Source of the DNA: Coriobacteriia bacterium
GTDB taxonomy: Bacteria; Actinomycetota; Coriobacteriia; WRKU01; WQUG01
Direction of reading: 5' to 3'
Length of the DNA stretch: 33,766 bases
Assembly: GCA_009781115.1 (NCBI GenBank)
Contig: WQYT01000013.1
Location: 1-33,766 of the forward strand
Positions 16,896-23,798 of this stretch are shown here, piece after piece. Position 1 is the stretch's first letter. Every line of letters starts with the position of its first letter. The notes beneath the pieces are model-generated. The model saw nothing but the letters and a program-made list of their open reading frames with translations, made no database searches and was not told the origin of the DNA. Position numbers and translations under genes: made by a program.

Positions 16896-16955
16896 GGGTG
16901 ACTCCTTTTCTCGCTGGTACGTTACCAGTATGGCTGCCGGTACTGACAAGACAGC

Positions 16956-16969
16956 CGCACGGGTGTTCG
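16956..16969. promoter_or_regulatory. LexA-type operator at the small-protein promoter
   Basis: CGCAC-GGGT-GTTCG (read on the minus strand CGAAC-ACCC-GTGCG) matches nine of ten positions of the Gram-positive SOS box CGAAC-N4-GTTCG. It lies just downstream of the -10 hexamer of the small membrane protein gene, at or next to the predicted start of transcription. Confidence 0.65.
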
Positions 16970-16976
16970 TATTCAT

Positions 16977-17005
16977 AGTATCGCGCACAGACGTCCGCCT
17001 GTCAA
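16977..17005 (-). promoter_or_regulatory. Promoter of the 37-residue membrane protein gene
   Basis: On the minus strand TTGACA (17005-17000), a 17-base spacer and GATACT (16982-16977) make a near-perfect sigma-70-type promoter, about 85 bases upstream of the start codon. Confidence 0.75.
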
Positions 17006-17014
17006 GAGTTTTTC

Positions 17015-17028
17015 CGTACATTTGTTTG
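17015..17028. promoter_or_regulatory. LexA-type operator at the lexA promoter
   Basis: CGTAC-ATTT-GTTTG matches the CGAAC-N4-GTTYG SOS box with one mismatch (T for A at position 3). It overlaps the lexA -35 hexamer. A second, weaker copy, CGGAC-GAAT-GTTTT, lies at 17036-17049 over the spacer and -10. Autoregulation of lexA is expected. Confidence 0.65.
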
Positions 17029-17054
17029 TTTTTTTCGGACGAATGTTTTATACT
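17026..17054 (+). promoter_or_regulatory. lexA promoter
   Basis: TTGTTT (17026-17031), 17 bases, and TATACT (17049-17054) lie 35 bases before the lexA start codon. Confidence 0.65.
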
Positions 17055-17088
17055 GGTATCAGCAAGCCAATTTCGAAGGAGCAGACTC

Positions 17089-17733
17089 ATGACTACTGAC
17101 CATTCTGACCTCACCCCCAAGCAAAAGATGATCTATGATTTTATCGTCAGCTACTACCAGCATGAAGGCATCTTTCCCAGCGTGCGCGAGATTGGGAGCG
17201 GGGTCGGGCTCAGCTCAACGGGCACGATTCAGACCCACATCAACAAGCTGATCGAAAAGGGCTACCTCCAGCGTGACAACGGCAAATCGCGCGTCTTCTC
17301 TCTTTTGCGCGAGGAGGCTTCCGTCTCTGATACCGCCTATGACCGCGGCGAGATCATTGATCTGCCTCTGATCGGGCGCGTGGCCGCCGGGACGCCCATC
17401 CTGGCTGAAGAGAACCGGGAGGAGACTCTCCCCCTGCCCGCCTCCCTGATCAAGGGCGGCGCTGACGGTAGTTTTCTTTTGCGAGTCCATGGTGAATCCA
17501 TGATCGACGCGGGTGTTCTTGACGGAGACCTGGTCATCGTGCGGGCGCAAAAGACTGCTCAGGCCGGAGACATGGTCGTAGCGCTCATCGATGGTGAGGC
17601 GACGGTTAAGTATTACTACCCAGAGGCAGACCGCATCCGCCTGCAACCAGCCAACGAAAGCTTCGATCCGATTTTCTCCCGCGAGGTCGAGATCGCCGGC
17701 GAAGTAATCGGCGTCCTGAGGATATTTCGCTAA
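17089..17733 (+). CDS. lexA: LexA repressor of the SOS response
   Basis: The protein has 214 residues. ATG 17089 has AAGGAG upstream; a longer in-frame start at 16894 would cross the promoter and operators and is rejected. The N-terminal winged helix (LTPKQKMIYDFIVSYY, PSVREIGSGVGLSSTGTIQT) binds SOS boxes. The C-terminal S24 peptidase domain has the self-cleavage site Ala100-Gly101 in GRVAAGTPI and the catalytic pair Ser137 (GESMID) and Lys174 (EATVKYYY). RecA filaments trigger cleavage after DNA damage. It is the only long rightward gene in the chromosomal part, and it diverges from the small membrane protein. Confidence 0.97.
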   Translation: MTTDHSDLTPKQKMIYDFIVSYYQHEGIFPSVREIGSGVGLSSTGTIQTHINKLIEKGYLQRDNGKSRVFSLLREEASVSDTAYDRGEIIDLPLIGRVAAGTPILAEENREETLPLPASLIKGGADGSFLLRVHGESMIDAGVLDGDLVIVRAQKTAQAGDMVVALIDGEATVKYYYPEADRIRLQPANESFDPIFSREVEIAGEVIGVLRIFR

Positions 17734-17885
17734 ACAAGGGTACAGTGCTTTTAGCTTCCGCTCACTTTGTGTGCTGCCTGGATCCTACAACTGGCGCCCG
17801 CGATGACAGAGACTGGAACGCAGAACACGATCCTTGTGCACATGACAACAGTAAGCGGAGTGCGGAAAACAAGATCACCCCTGTC

Positions 17886-17930
17886 ATGCTGCGCGTAGTC
17901 GCAGCATCCAGTACGACGCCAGCGGGCGTC
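17886..17930. repeat. Dispersed palindromic repeat between lexA and hflX
   Basis: ATGCTGCG-CGTAGT-CGCAGCAT (17886-17907) is a perfect inverted repeat, followed by GACGCC-AGCG-GGCGTC (17915-17930) just past the hflX stop. The TGCTGCGCG-AGTCGCAG core recurs near 21318, so this is a genomic repeat family. The hairpins may also end the two convergent transcripts. Confidence 0.55.
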
Positions 17931-17938
17931 CAGCACGT

Positions 17939-19078
17939 TTAAGTGCTTAATACGGAGAGGCGACGGCGTAGCTCATCTATGCCGTCTCCTTTAAGGGCTG
18001 AGGCCGCAACACTGCCCGGCCAGCGCGACAGGAGCGCCTCGCGCTCTCCCGTATCAAGTTCGTCGCTCTTGTTAAATACGAGCAGCTGAGGTTTTTTCTC
18101 TGCGCCCAGTTCCAGAAGCACCTCCTGCACCGAGGCGATCTGCGCCGACGCCACCGGGGAGGCCGCATCGACCACATGAAGCAGGAGGTCTGCCTCGCGC
18201 ACCTCGTCAAGCGTCGACTTAAATGAGGCGACCAGCGTATGCGGCAACTTGTTGATGAAACCGACCGTGTCGGTCAACGTAGCCTGATGCCCATCCTCAA
18301 ATCCAATGCGGCGCGTGGTCGCGTCAAGCGTGGCAAACAGCTTGTCATAGACCAGGACTTCAGCTGCGCTCAGGCGGTTAAGCAAGGTGGACTTTCCCGC
18401 GTTGGTGTAGCCAACCAACACGGTGCGAAAAATGCGTGAGGCCTGGCGCCGCCCACGCTGGGTCAGGCGCTCACGCTCGACCGCCGCGATCTTGCCCTTG
18501 AGTAAGGTGATGCGCTTGCGTATTATGCGCCGGTCGCTTTCCAGTTGCGACTCGCCGGCCCCAAAGCGCGTACCGGAGCCGGTACCGCCGCGAAGTTTTT
18601 CCTTGGTCAGGTGCGACCACTTGCCCCGCAGGCGCGGCAGCTCGTATTCCAGTTGCGCCAGCTCAACCTGAAGCTTGCCTTCACGCGAGGTCGCATGATC
18701 GGCAAAGATGCTTAAGATAAGCGCGGTCCGATCAACGATCATGACCGCATCGGCGAACTCACGCGTTAACGCAGATTCCTGACGCGGGCTGAGCTCATCA
18801 TCAAAGACGACCACGTCGGCGCCCTGTGCCCGGCACAGCTCCTTGAGCTCCCCAACTTTGCCGCTGCCCAGATAGGTGACGTTTTGCGGGGCAGCCAGCT
18901 TCTGGCTGAGCCGACCTGCCACCTCAAGATCAGCAGTTTCTGCCAAGCGCTCCAGCTCATCAAGCGAGTCCTCAGAAGACCACAGCCCTGCAGCTCCCGT
19001 ATCAACGCCAACCAGCACCGCGCGCAACTGCTCACTTTTTACTTCATAGGTTCCCAGAGTTAATCGGCCTTTCACCAT
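17939..19078 (-). CDS. hflX: Ribosome-associated GTPase HflX
   Basis: The protein has 379 residues. The N-terminal HflX domain carries the glycine-rich stretch KLRGGTGSGTRFGAGESQLESDRR, and the G domain shows GYTNAGKST (P-loop), DTVGFI (G3) and NKSD (G4). HflX splits stalled or heat-damaged 70S ribosomes. The C-terminus stops soon after the G domain, so the protein is short for the family but within range. Start ATG 19078 has only a weak site. It is the last gene of the leftward miaB-miaA-dapF-dapL series, 71 bp after dapL. Confidence 0.95.
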   Translation of the reverse strand: MVKGRLTLGTYEVKSEQLRAVLVGVDTGAAGLWSSEDSLDELERLAETADLEVAGRLSQKLAAPQNVTYLGSGKVGELKELCRAQGADVVVFDDELSPRQESALTREFADAVMIVDRTALILSIFADHATSREGKLQVELAQLEYELPRLRGKWSHLTKEKLRGGTGSGTRFGAGESQLESDRRIIRKRITLLKGKIAAVERERLTQRGRRQASRIFRTVLVGYTNAGKSTLLNRLSAAEVLVYDKLFATLDATTRRIGFEDGHQATLTDTVGFINKLPHTLVASFKSTLDEVREADLLLHVVDAASPVASAQIASVQEVLLELGAEKKPQLLVFNKSDELDTGEREALLSRWPGSVAASALKGDGIDELRRRLSVLST

Positions 19079-19149
19079 AACTTACCCGGACAAAAGGGTA
19101 CAGGCCCACCTTTAACCGATTTGCCACTTAGACGCCGCCCAAACGAAGA

Positions 19150-20310
19150 TCAGAGCTTGCTCATGCGGTCAAGAGCCTCTACCAGCCGATCGTCCTCGCA
19201 GGCAAGCGACATGCGGAACCATCCCTCGCCATCAGGACCATAGGCCGTGCCAGCGGCAACGATGACGTGTGCCTCCATCAGCACTTTCTCCGCATACTCG
19301 GCAGACGTATAGCCCTCCGGCACGCGCGCCCACATAAAGATCGTGCCCTTGGTGTAGGCGTAGCGGATGCCCATCTTATCAAGGGTCGCCATGACCAGGT
19401 CACGACGATGCTGATAGAGCGCGACCATGTTCGCGATCTCGTCCTGCGGGCCAGTAAAGGCCTCGATCGCCGCATCCTGGACGGCCGTAAATATGCCGGA
19501 GTCGATGTTGGACTTTACAACGCCAAAGGTCTTGATCGCCTCGGTATTGCCCGCCACAAACGCGCAACGCCAGCCCGTCATGTTGTAGGACTTCGACGTG
19601 CTGAAGAACTCCAGGCAACAGTCCATGGCGCCCGGGCGCTCAAGAATGCTTGTGGGCTTAAAGCCATCATAGGCAACGTCGCAGTAGGCGTTGTCGTGGA
19701 TCAGCAGCAGGTTATGGGCCTTGGCATAGGCAATCGCGCGATCAAAGTACTCGGGGTCCGCCGCCACGCCCGTCGGGTTGTTGGGATAGCTGATGATCAT
19801 CATCTGCGCCTTGGCCACAATGTCATCCGGCGTAGACTCAAAATCAGCCAGAAAACCGTTCTCCTCAGTCATAGGCATCCAGTGAGAAAGCGAGTCATTT
19901 AAAATAGCGCCGCCAGAATAGACCGGATAGCCAACGCCCGGGATCAGCGTGTAGGCGCCCGGATCGACAAAGGCCGGGAACAAGTGAGCGATGCCCTCTT
20001 TCGAGCCGATCATAGCCAGCACCTGGGTCGCAGGGTCAACTTCAACGCCAAAGCGAGTCTTCATGAACTGCGCGCAAGCCTTGCGGTAGGCGGGCGATCC
20101 GGCATACGAAGGATAGTGATGATTCTTTGGGTTGCGAATAGCCGCAGCCATCGCGTCAACAATGTGGTTCGGCGTCGGCTTGTCAGGGTCGCCGATCCCC
20201 AGAGAGATCACGTCGTGGCCCTCTGCTTCCAGTTCGGCTTTCTTGCGGTCGATCTCCGCAAACAGATAGGGCGGAAGATTCTCAAGACGTTGGGCGGCGA
20301 AGTGTGACAT
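19150..20310 (-). CDS. dapL: LL-diaminopimelate aminotransferase (PLP-dependent)
   Basis: The protein has 386 residues from ATG 20310 behind AAAGGA. It is a class I/II aminotransferase: SLGIGDPDKPTP, YPNNPTGVAA, the HDNAYCD segment, and the PLP lysine in STSKSYNMTGWR, with the phosphate Arg in the same motif. DapL converts tetrahydrodipicolinate to LL-diaminopimelate in one step. The specificity is inferred from the close match of motifs to DapL and from the next gene, dapF, which uses the product. Together they give meso-diaminopimelate for peptidoglycan and lysine. Another substrate, such as alanine or aspartate, cannot be excluded by eye. Confidence 0.85.
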   Translation of the reverse strand: MSHFAAQRLENLPPYLFAEIDRKKAELEAEGHDVISLGIGDPDKPTPNHIVDAMAAAIRNPKNHHYPSYAGSPAYRKACAQFMKTRFGVEVDPATQVLAMIGSKEGIAHLFPAFVDPGAYTLIPGVGYPVYSGGAILNDSLSHWMPMTEENGFLADFESTPDDIVAKAQMMIISYPNNPTGVAADPEYFDRAIAYAKAHNLLLIHDNAYCDVAYDGFKPTSILERPGAMDCCLEFFSTSKSYNMTGWRCAFVAGNTEAIKTFGVVKSNIDSGIFTAVQDAAIEAFTGPQDEIANMVALYQHRRDLVMATLDKMGIRYAYTKGTIFMWARVPEGYTSAEYAEKVLMEAHVIVAAGTAYGPDGEGWFRMSLACEDDRLVEALDRMSKL

Positions 20311-20333
20311 GATATTCCTTTCTCATCGCGCTT

Positions 20334-21161
20334 TTATAACAGGATACTACCAATGAACACGGTTTGCGCCGGTCCAGTCATCATAACGTTGAGCGTGTCG
20401 GGATCAATTATGATCTGGAGTGGCCCTCCCGGCAACCGCACCGTGACCCGCGCGTCGCAGAGCCCCTTGCGATACGCCGCAACCGCCGTCGCACAGGCGC
20501 CCGTGCCACAGGCAAGTGTCTCGCCTGCGCCGCGCTCCCAGACGCGCAGCCGCAGCGTCGCGCGATCTGTCACCTGGGCAAACTCGACGTTGGTCTTGTC
20601 AGGAAAAGCTGCGTCGCACTCGATAACGGGCCCAAGCGTGGTCACGGGGGCGGCCTCGACGTCGGCAACAAACGTGATCGCATGCGGGTTGCCCATCGAG
20701 ACACAGAAGAGCTCCGTACCTGCCACGGTAAGTGACTCGCTGGTGATGACCGCGCGACCCATATCAACTTCGGCGGCCTCAAACGATCCGCTCTCATCGC
20801 GCAGAACGCGAATGCTGACGATACCTGCGCCCGTCTGGATAGCCACGCGGTCCTGATCGGGGGCAATCAGCCCGTTGCCGACCAGAAACGCGGCGACGCA
20901 ACGGATGCCGTTGCCGCACATCTCAGCAACCGAACCGTCCGAGTTGAAAAACTGCCAGGAAAAGTCCGCGGCAGAATCGGCTGCCTCGTGCAGCACAATC
21001 AGCCCGTCTGCCCCAATACCAAAGTGTCGGTCACAGAGCCGACGCGCCTCTTCCGATGTCCACTCGCGCGCCTCGCCACAACCGTTCATCACGATAAAGT
21101 CGTTACCCAAGCCCTGCATCTTCGCAAACGCGCGGCCTCTATAATCAGATACAGTAAGCAT
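20334..21161 (-). CDS. dapF: Diaminopimelate epimerase
   Basis: The protein has 275 residues. It interconverts LL- and meso-diaminopimelate. The two catalytic cysteines lie in AEMCGNGIRC and ACGTGACAT, and the N-terminal FAKMQGLGNDF is typical. The N-terminus is slightly extended before that motif. The ATG at 21161 has no clear ribosome site, but a TATACT hexamer ends six bases upstream, which predicts a leaderless message. It is 23 bp upstream of dapL. Confidence 0.95.
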   Translation of the reverse strand: MLTVSDYRGRAFAKMQGLGNDFIVMNGCGEAREWTSEEARRLCDRHFGIGADGLIVLHEAADSAADFSWQFFNSDGSVAEMCGNGIRCVAAFLVGNGLIAPDQDRVAIQTGAGIVSIRVLRDESGSFEAAEVDMGRAVITSESLTVAGTELFCVSMGNPHAITFVADVEAAPVTTLGPVIECDAAFPDKTNVEFAQVTDRATLRLRVWERGAGETLACGTGACATAVAAYRKGLCDARVTVRLPGGPLQIIIDPDTLNVMMTGPAQTVFIGSILL

Positions 21162-21167
21162 TTTTCC

Positions 21168-21173
21168 AGTATA
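21168..21173 (-). promoter_or_regulatory. -10 hexamer six bases before the dapF start
   Basis: On the minus strand GGCTATACTGGAAAAATG places TATACT so that transcription would begin at or one base from the A of ATG. No convincing -35 is seen. Confidence 0.4.
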
Positions 21174-21254
21174 GCCTACGCTGCCTTGCCTGGCGTTGCC
21201 GTTACCGCAGCGTCAGCAAACGCTGAAATATTACTGATAGCTATAGTAATAAAC

Positions 21255-21374
21255 TACCCCGCAGCAGAGACTGTGGGGTACCAACTCAGGCAGACCTGGA
21301 TTCTGCGACGGAGCCTGTGCTGCGCGCAGTCGCAGTACGCAGAATGACAATCAACGCAGCAAAGCTGCGGGGTA
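21255..21374. repeat. 120-bp MITE-like element with 11-bp terminal inverted repeats
   Basis: TACCCCGCAGC at 21255-21265 and GCTGCGGGGTA at 21364-21374 are exact inverted repeats. Inside, ATTCTGCG (21300-21307) and CGCAGAAT (21338-21345) form a second perfect pair around a TGCTGCGCGCAGTCGCAG core that resembles the repeat at 17886. It lies in the 250-bp gap between miaA and dapF and has no coding frame. Confidence 0.55.
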
Positions 21375-21412
21375 TTAGACCCTACGAAGAATAAATGGCT
21401 CAAAATTAAGTG

Positions 21413-22453
21413 TCATGCATTGAGGTAGGGCATTGCCATTAGTAGTGGAGAGGTGTCGGTATCGGCGTTGAGCCAGTGGAGGCGGGGGTCGGCTTTGAAG
21501 AACGTGAGTTGGCGTTTGGCGTAGCGGCGGGTGTTTTGTTTGATGGCGGCTACGGCGTCGTCGTAGGAGCTGGCGCCGTCCAGCCAGGTCAAAAGCTCCT
21601 TGTAGCCGATGGCCTGGCGAGCGGTCAGGCTTTCTGCCAGGCCTTGCGTCTGCAGGGCGCGGACTTCTGCGGCCAAGCCCGCTTCCAGCATAGCGTCAAC
21701 GCGCGCATCCAGGTCGCGATAAAGCTCTGCGCGATCTTTGCTCAGGCCCAGCCAGCACACATCAGCGTAGTAAGGCTGAAAGCTCTTGAAACCCTCCGTG
21801 CTTTGGGCGTAGGACTCCCCCTGGTCGCACAGCTCCAGCGCCCGAACCACCCGGCGCACGTTGTTGGGATGTATCAGCGCCGCTGAAGCGGGGTCACGCT
21901 GCTGCAGCAAGTCATGGAGCGCTTCTGCGCTCTGGGTGGCCGCCAACGCCTCATAGTGCGCGCGCAGTGGGTTGTCTTCTTGCTCCCCTGCCGGGAAATC
22001 GAACTTATCCAGAGCGGCGCGTACATAGAGTCCGGTCCCACCACAGACGACCACGGACTGGCCCCGAGCAAGATGTTCATCGATGATGCCACGGGCATAA
22101 GCCTGGTAGAGTGCGGCGGAATAGGGTTGACGCACGCTGACCAGATCAAGGCCGTAGTGTGGGACCCGGCGCGCGCTCTCGGGGATCTTCGCCGTGCCGA
22201 TATTCAGCTCCCGGTAGACCTGCAGGGCATCAGCGGAGAGCACCACGCCGCACGTGCGCTCGGCCAGTTGCTGTGCCAGCTCGCTCTTGCCGGTCCCGGT
22301 AGGACCAACGACCGCATAGAGGCGGGGCGGGGCTACTGGATTGCCGCGTCGCTGCGCTCCTCGCAATGACAAGGGGGGAGCAGGATTGCCACAGTGCTGC
22401 GCCTCTTGCTCTGACAAAGGGGGGTCAGGAGTGTCGCGGGGCGGGGCGGGCAC
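21413..22453 (-). CDS. miaA: tRNA dimethylallyltransferase with repeat-derived N-terminal extension
   Basis: The protein has 346 residues from GTG 22453, which follows GGAG inside the end of miaB. It adds a dimethylallyl group to A37 of tRNAs reading UNN codons. The P-loop GPTGTGKSE is at residues 50-58, DALQVYRELNIGTAK follows, and the C-terminal TRQAIGYKEL and RRYAKRQLTFFK motifs are intact. MiaA normally has its P-loop near residue 10. The extra 40 residues are encoded by two copies of a dispersed DNA repeat. The next enzyme, MiaB, is encoded directly upstream. Confidence 0.93.
   Translation of the reverse strand: MPAPPRDTPDPPLSEQEAQHCGNPAPPLSLRGAQRRGNPVAPPRLYAVVGPTGTGKSELAQQLAERTCGVVLSADALQVYRELNIGTAKIPESARRVPHYGLDLVSVRQPYSAALYQAYARGIIDEHLARGQSVVVCGGTGLYVRAALDKFDFPAGEQEDNPLRAHYEALAATQSAEALHDLLQQRDPASAALIHPNNVRRVVRALELCDQGESYAQSTEGFKSFQPYYADVCWLGLSKDRAELYRDLDARVDAMLEAGLAAEVRALQTQGLAESLTARQAIGYKELLTWLDGASSYDDAVAAIKQNTRRYAKRQLTFFKADPRLHWLNADTDTSPLLMAMPYLNA
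22333..22424. repeat. Two tandem copies of a dispersed repeat inside the 5' end of miaA
   Basis: The units at about 22333-22378 and 22379-22424 share GGATTGCC, a variable GCGTCGCTGCGC or CAGTGCTGCGCC centre, CTC, then AATGACAA or CTGACAAA and a GGGGGG end. On the other strand copy 1 reads LSLRGAQRRGNP, a translation typical of such interspersed repeats. Confidence 0.65.
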
Positions 22454-22456
22454 GGG

Positions 22457-23791
22457 TTACTCCAGGGTGCCTTGCAGGTAGAAGGCCTGCGTGCCCGTGA
22501 TGCGGACCAGTAGCTCTTTGCCGCGCAGGGCGGACTGGTCGGCACCGGCCGGTACGGGAACATGCACGAGCTTGTAGCCGCGTGTGCGCCCAGTCATCAG
22601 AGCGGGGTCGCGCTTTGAGGGGCCCTCAAACAGCACCGACTGCGTGCTGCCTTGCAGCGCGGCGTTGCGCTCCGTGGCGCTTGTCTGCACCAGCGCGGCC
22701 AGGCGCTCAAAGCGCTCCAGCGCCAGCTCATGGGGGATCTGGTCTGGCAGGGCGGCTGCCCGGGTCCCCTCGCGCGGCGAATAGATGAAGGTGAAGGCCT
22801 GGTCAAATCCTACCTGGCGCACCAAATCAAGCGTGTCTTCGAACTGCGCTTCTGTCTCTCCGGGAAAGCCCACGATGATATCGGTCGAGAGCGTGATGTC
22901 CGGGATGGCCGCGCGCAGGGCGCCCACGCGCTCCAGATACTGCGCGCGCGTATAGACGCGGCGCATGGCGGCAAGCACCTCATCGTTACCATGCTGGACT
23001 GGCAGGTGCAGGTAGCGCAGCACCGCGGGCGTGGCGGCCATCACGGCAATTGTGGCGTCAGAGAGGTCCTTGGGGTGGCTCGTGGCAAAGCCCAGACGGC
23101 TGACGCCACAGGCCGCAACCGCCTCCAGAGCTTCTGCAAAGCGCGGCTCTCCGTAACGGTCACGCCCGTAGGAGTTGACGTTTTGGCCCAGCAAGGTAAT
23201 CTCGCGCACGCCGTCTGCCACCAGCTCACGGGCGGCCTCAACAATCTCATCAAGCGGGCGTGAGACCTCGCGGCCCCGTACGTAGGGCACAATGCAGTAG
23301 CTGCAGAAGTTGTTGCAGCCTACCGAGATGGGCAGCCAGGCATGGAAGGGGTGCTCGCGAAGCTCGGGCGCCAGGCGCTCGAAGTCTGCCGCCGAGCTGT
23401 CCTCCCAGCGCGAGACCTGCGGGGTCTTGCTGGCTGCAGCCCGCTGCAACAGCGACACCAGTTCGTTGAGGTTGTGCGTGCCAAAGACCACGTCTATGTG
23501 AGGGATTCGTTTCTGCAGGTCCTCGCCGTCGCGCTGGCCAATGCAACCGCCCACGGCGATCAGCGGTGTCTTGCCGGCTGTTTTCAGCCGCTTGAGGCTG
23601 GCGACCTGCCCGTAGAGACGCTCGTCTGCGCCCTCACGCACGCAGCAGGTCAGAAACACGATGACGTCGGCGTCATCGGGCGCATCAACTGCCCGCAGGC
23701 CCGCGTCTTCAAGGAGCCCCGCAATGCGCTCGCTGTCATACTTGTTCATCTGGCAGCCAAAAGTCTTGATGTGATAGCTACGTCCCAGCAT
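22457..23791 (-). CDS. miaB: tRNA-2-methylthio-N6-dimethylallyladenosine synthase
   Basis: The protein has 444 residues from ATG 23791 with AGGAG located inside the preceding gene. It is a radical-SAM methylthiotransferase that thiomethylates i6A37 of tRNA. The N-terminal UPF0004 domain has three cysteines (TFGCQMN, TCCVRE, GGC) for the auxiliary cluster. The radical-SAM motif is CNNFCSYCIVPYVRG, and a TRAM domain closes the protein (about 375-444). The methylthiotransferase call is certain. MiaB is preferred over MtaB/RimO because miaA follows four bases later. Confidence 0.96.
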   Translation of the reverse strand: MLGRSYHIKTFGCQMNKYDSERIAGLLEDAGLRAVDAPDDADVIVFLTCCVREGADERLYGQVASLKRLKTAGKTPLIAVGGCIGQRDGEDLQKRIPHIDVVFGTHNLNELVSLLQRAAASKTPQVSRWEDSSAADFERLAPELREHPFHAWLPISVGCNNFCSYCIVPYVRGREVSRPLDEIVEAARELVADGVREITLLGQNVNSYGRDRYGEPRFAEALEAVAACGVSRLGFATSHPKDLSDATIAVMAATPAVLRYLHLPVQHGNDEVLAAMRRVYTRAQYLERVGALRAAIPDITLSTDIIVGFPGETEAQFEDTLDLVRQVGFDQAFTFIYSPREGTRAAALPDQIPHELALERFERLAALVQTSATERNAALQGSTQSVLFEGPSKRDPALMTGRTRGYKLVHVPVPAGADQSALRGKELLVRITGTQAFYLQGTLE

Positions 23792-23798
23792 CTGCCCG

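Noticed and set aside
16894-17733. Longer LexA of 279 residues
   Set aside because: The extension covers the lexA promoter and operator sites, while the ATG at 17089 has a proper ribosome site and gives the normal LexA N-terminus.
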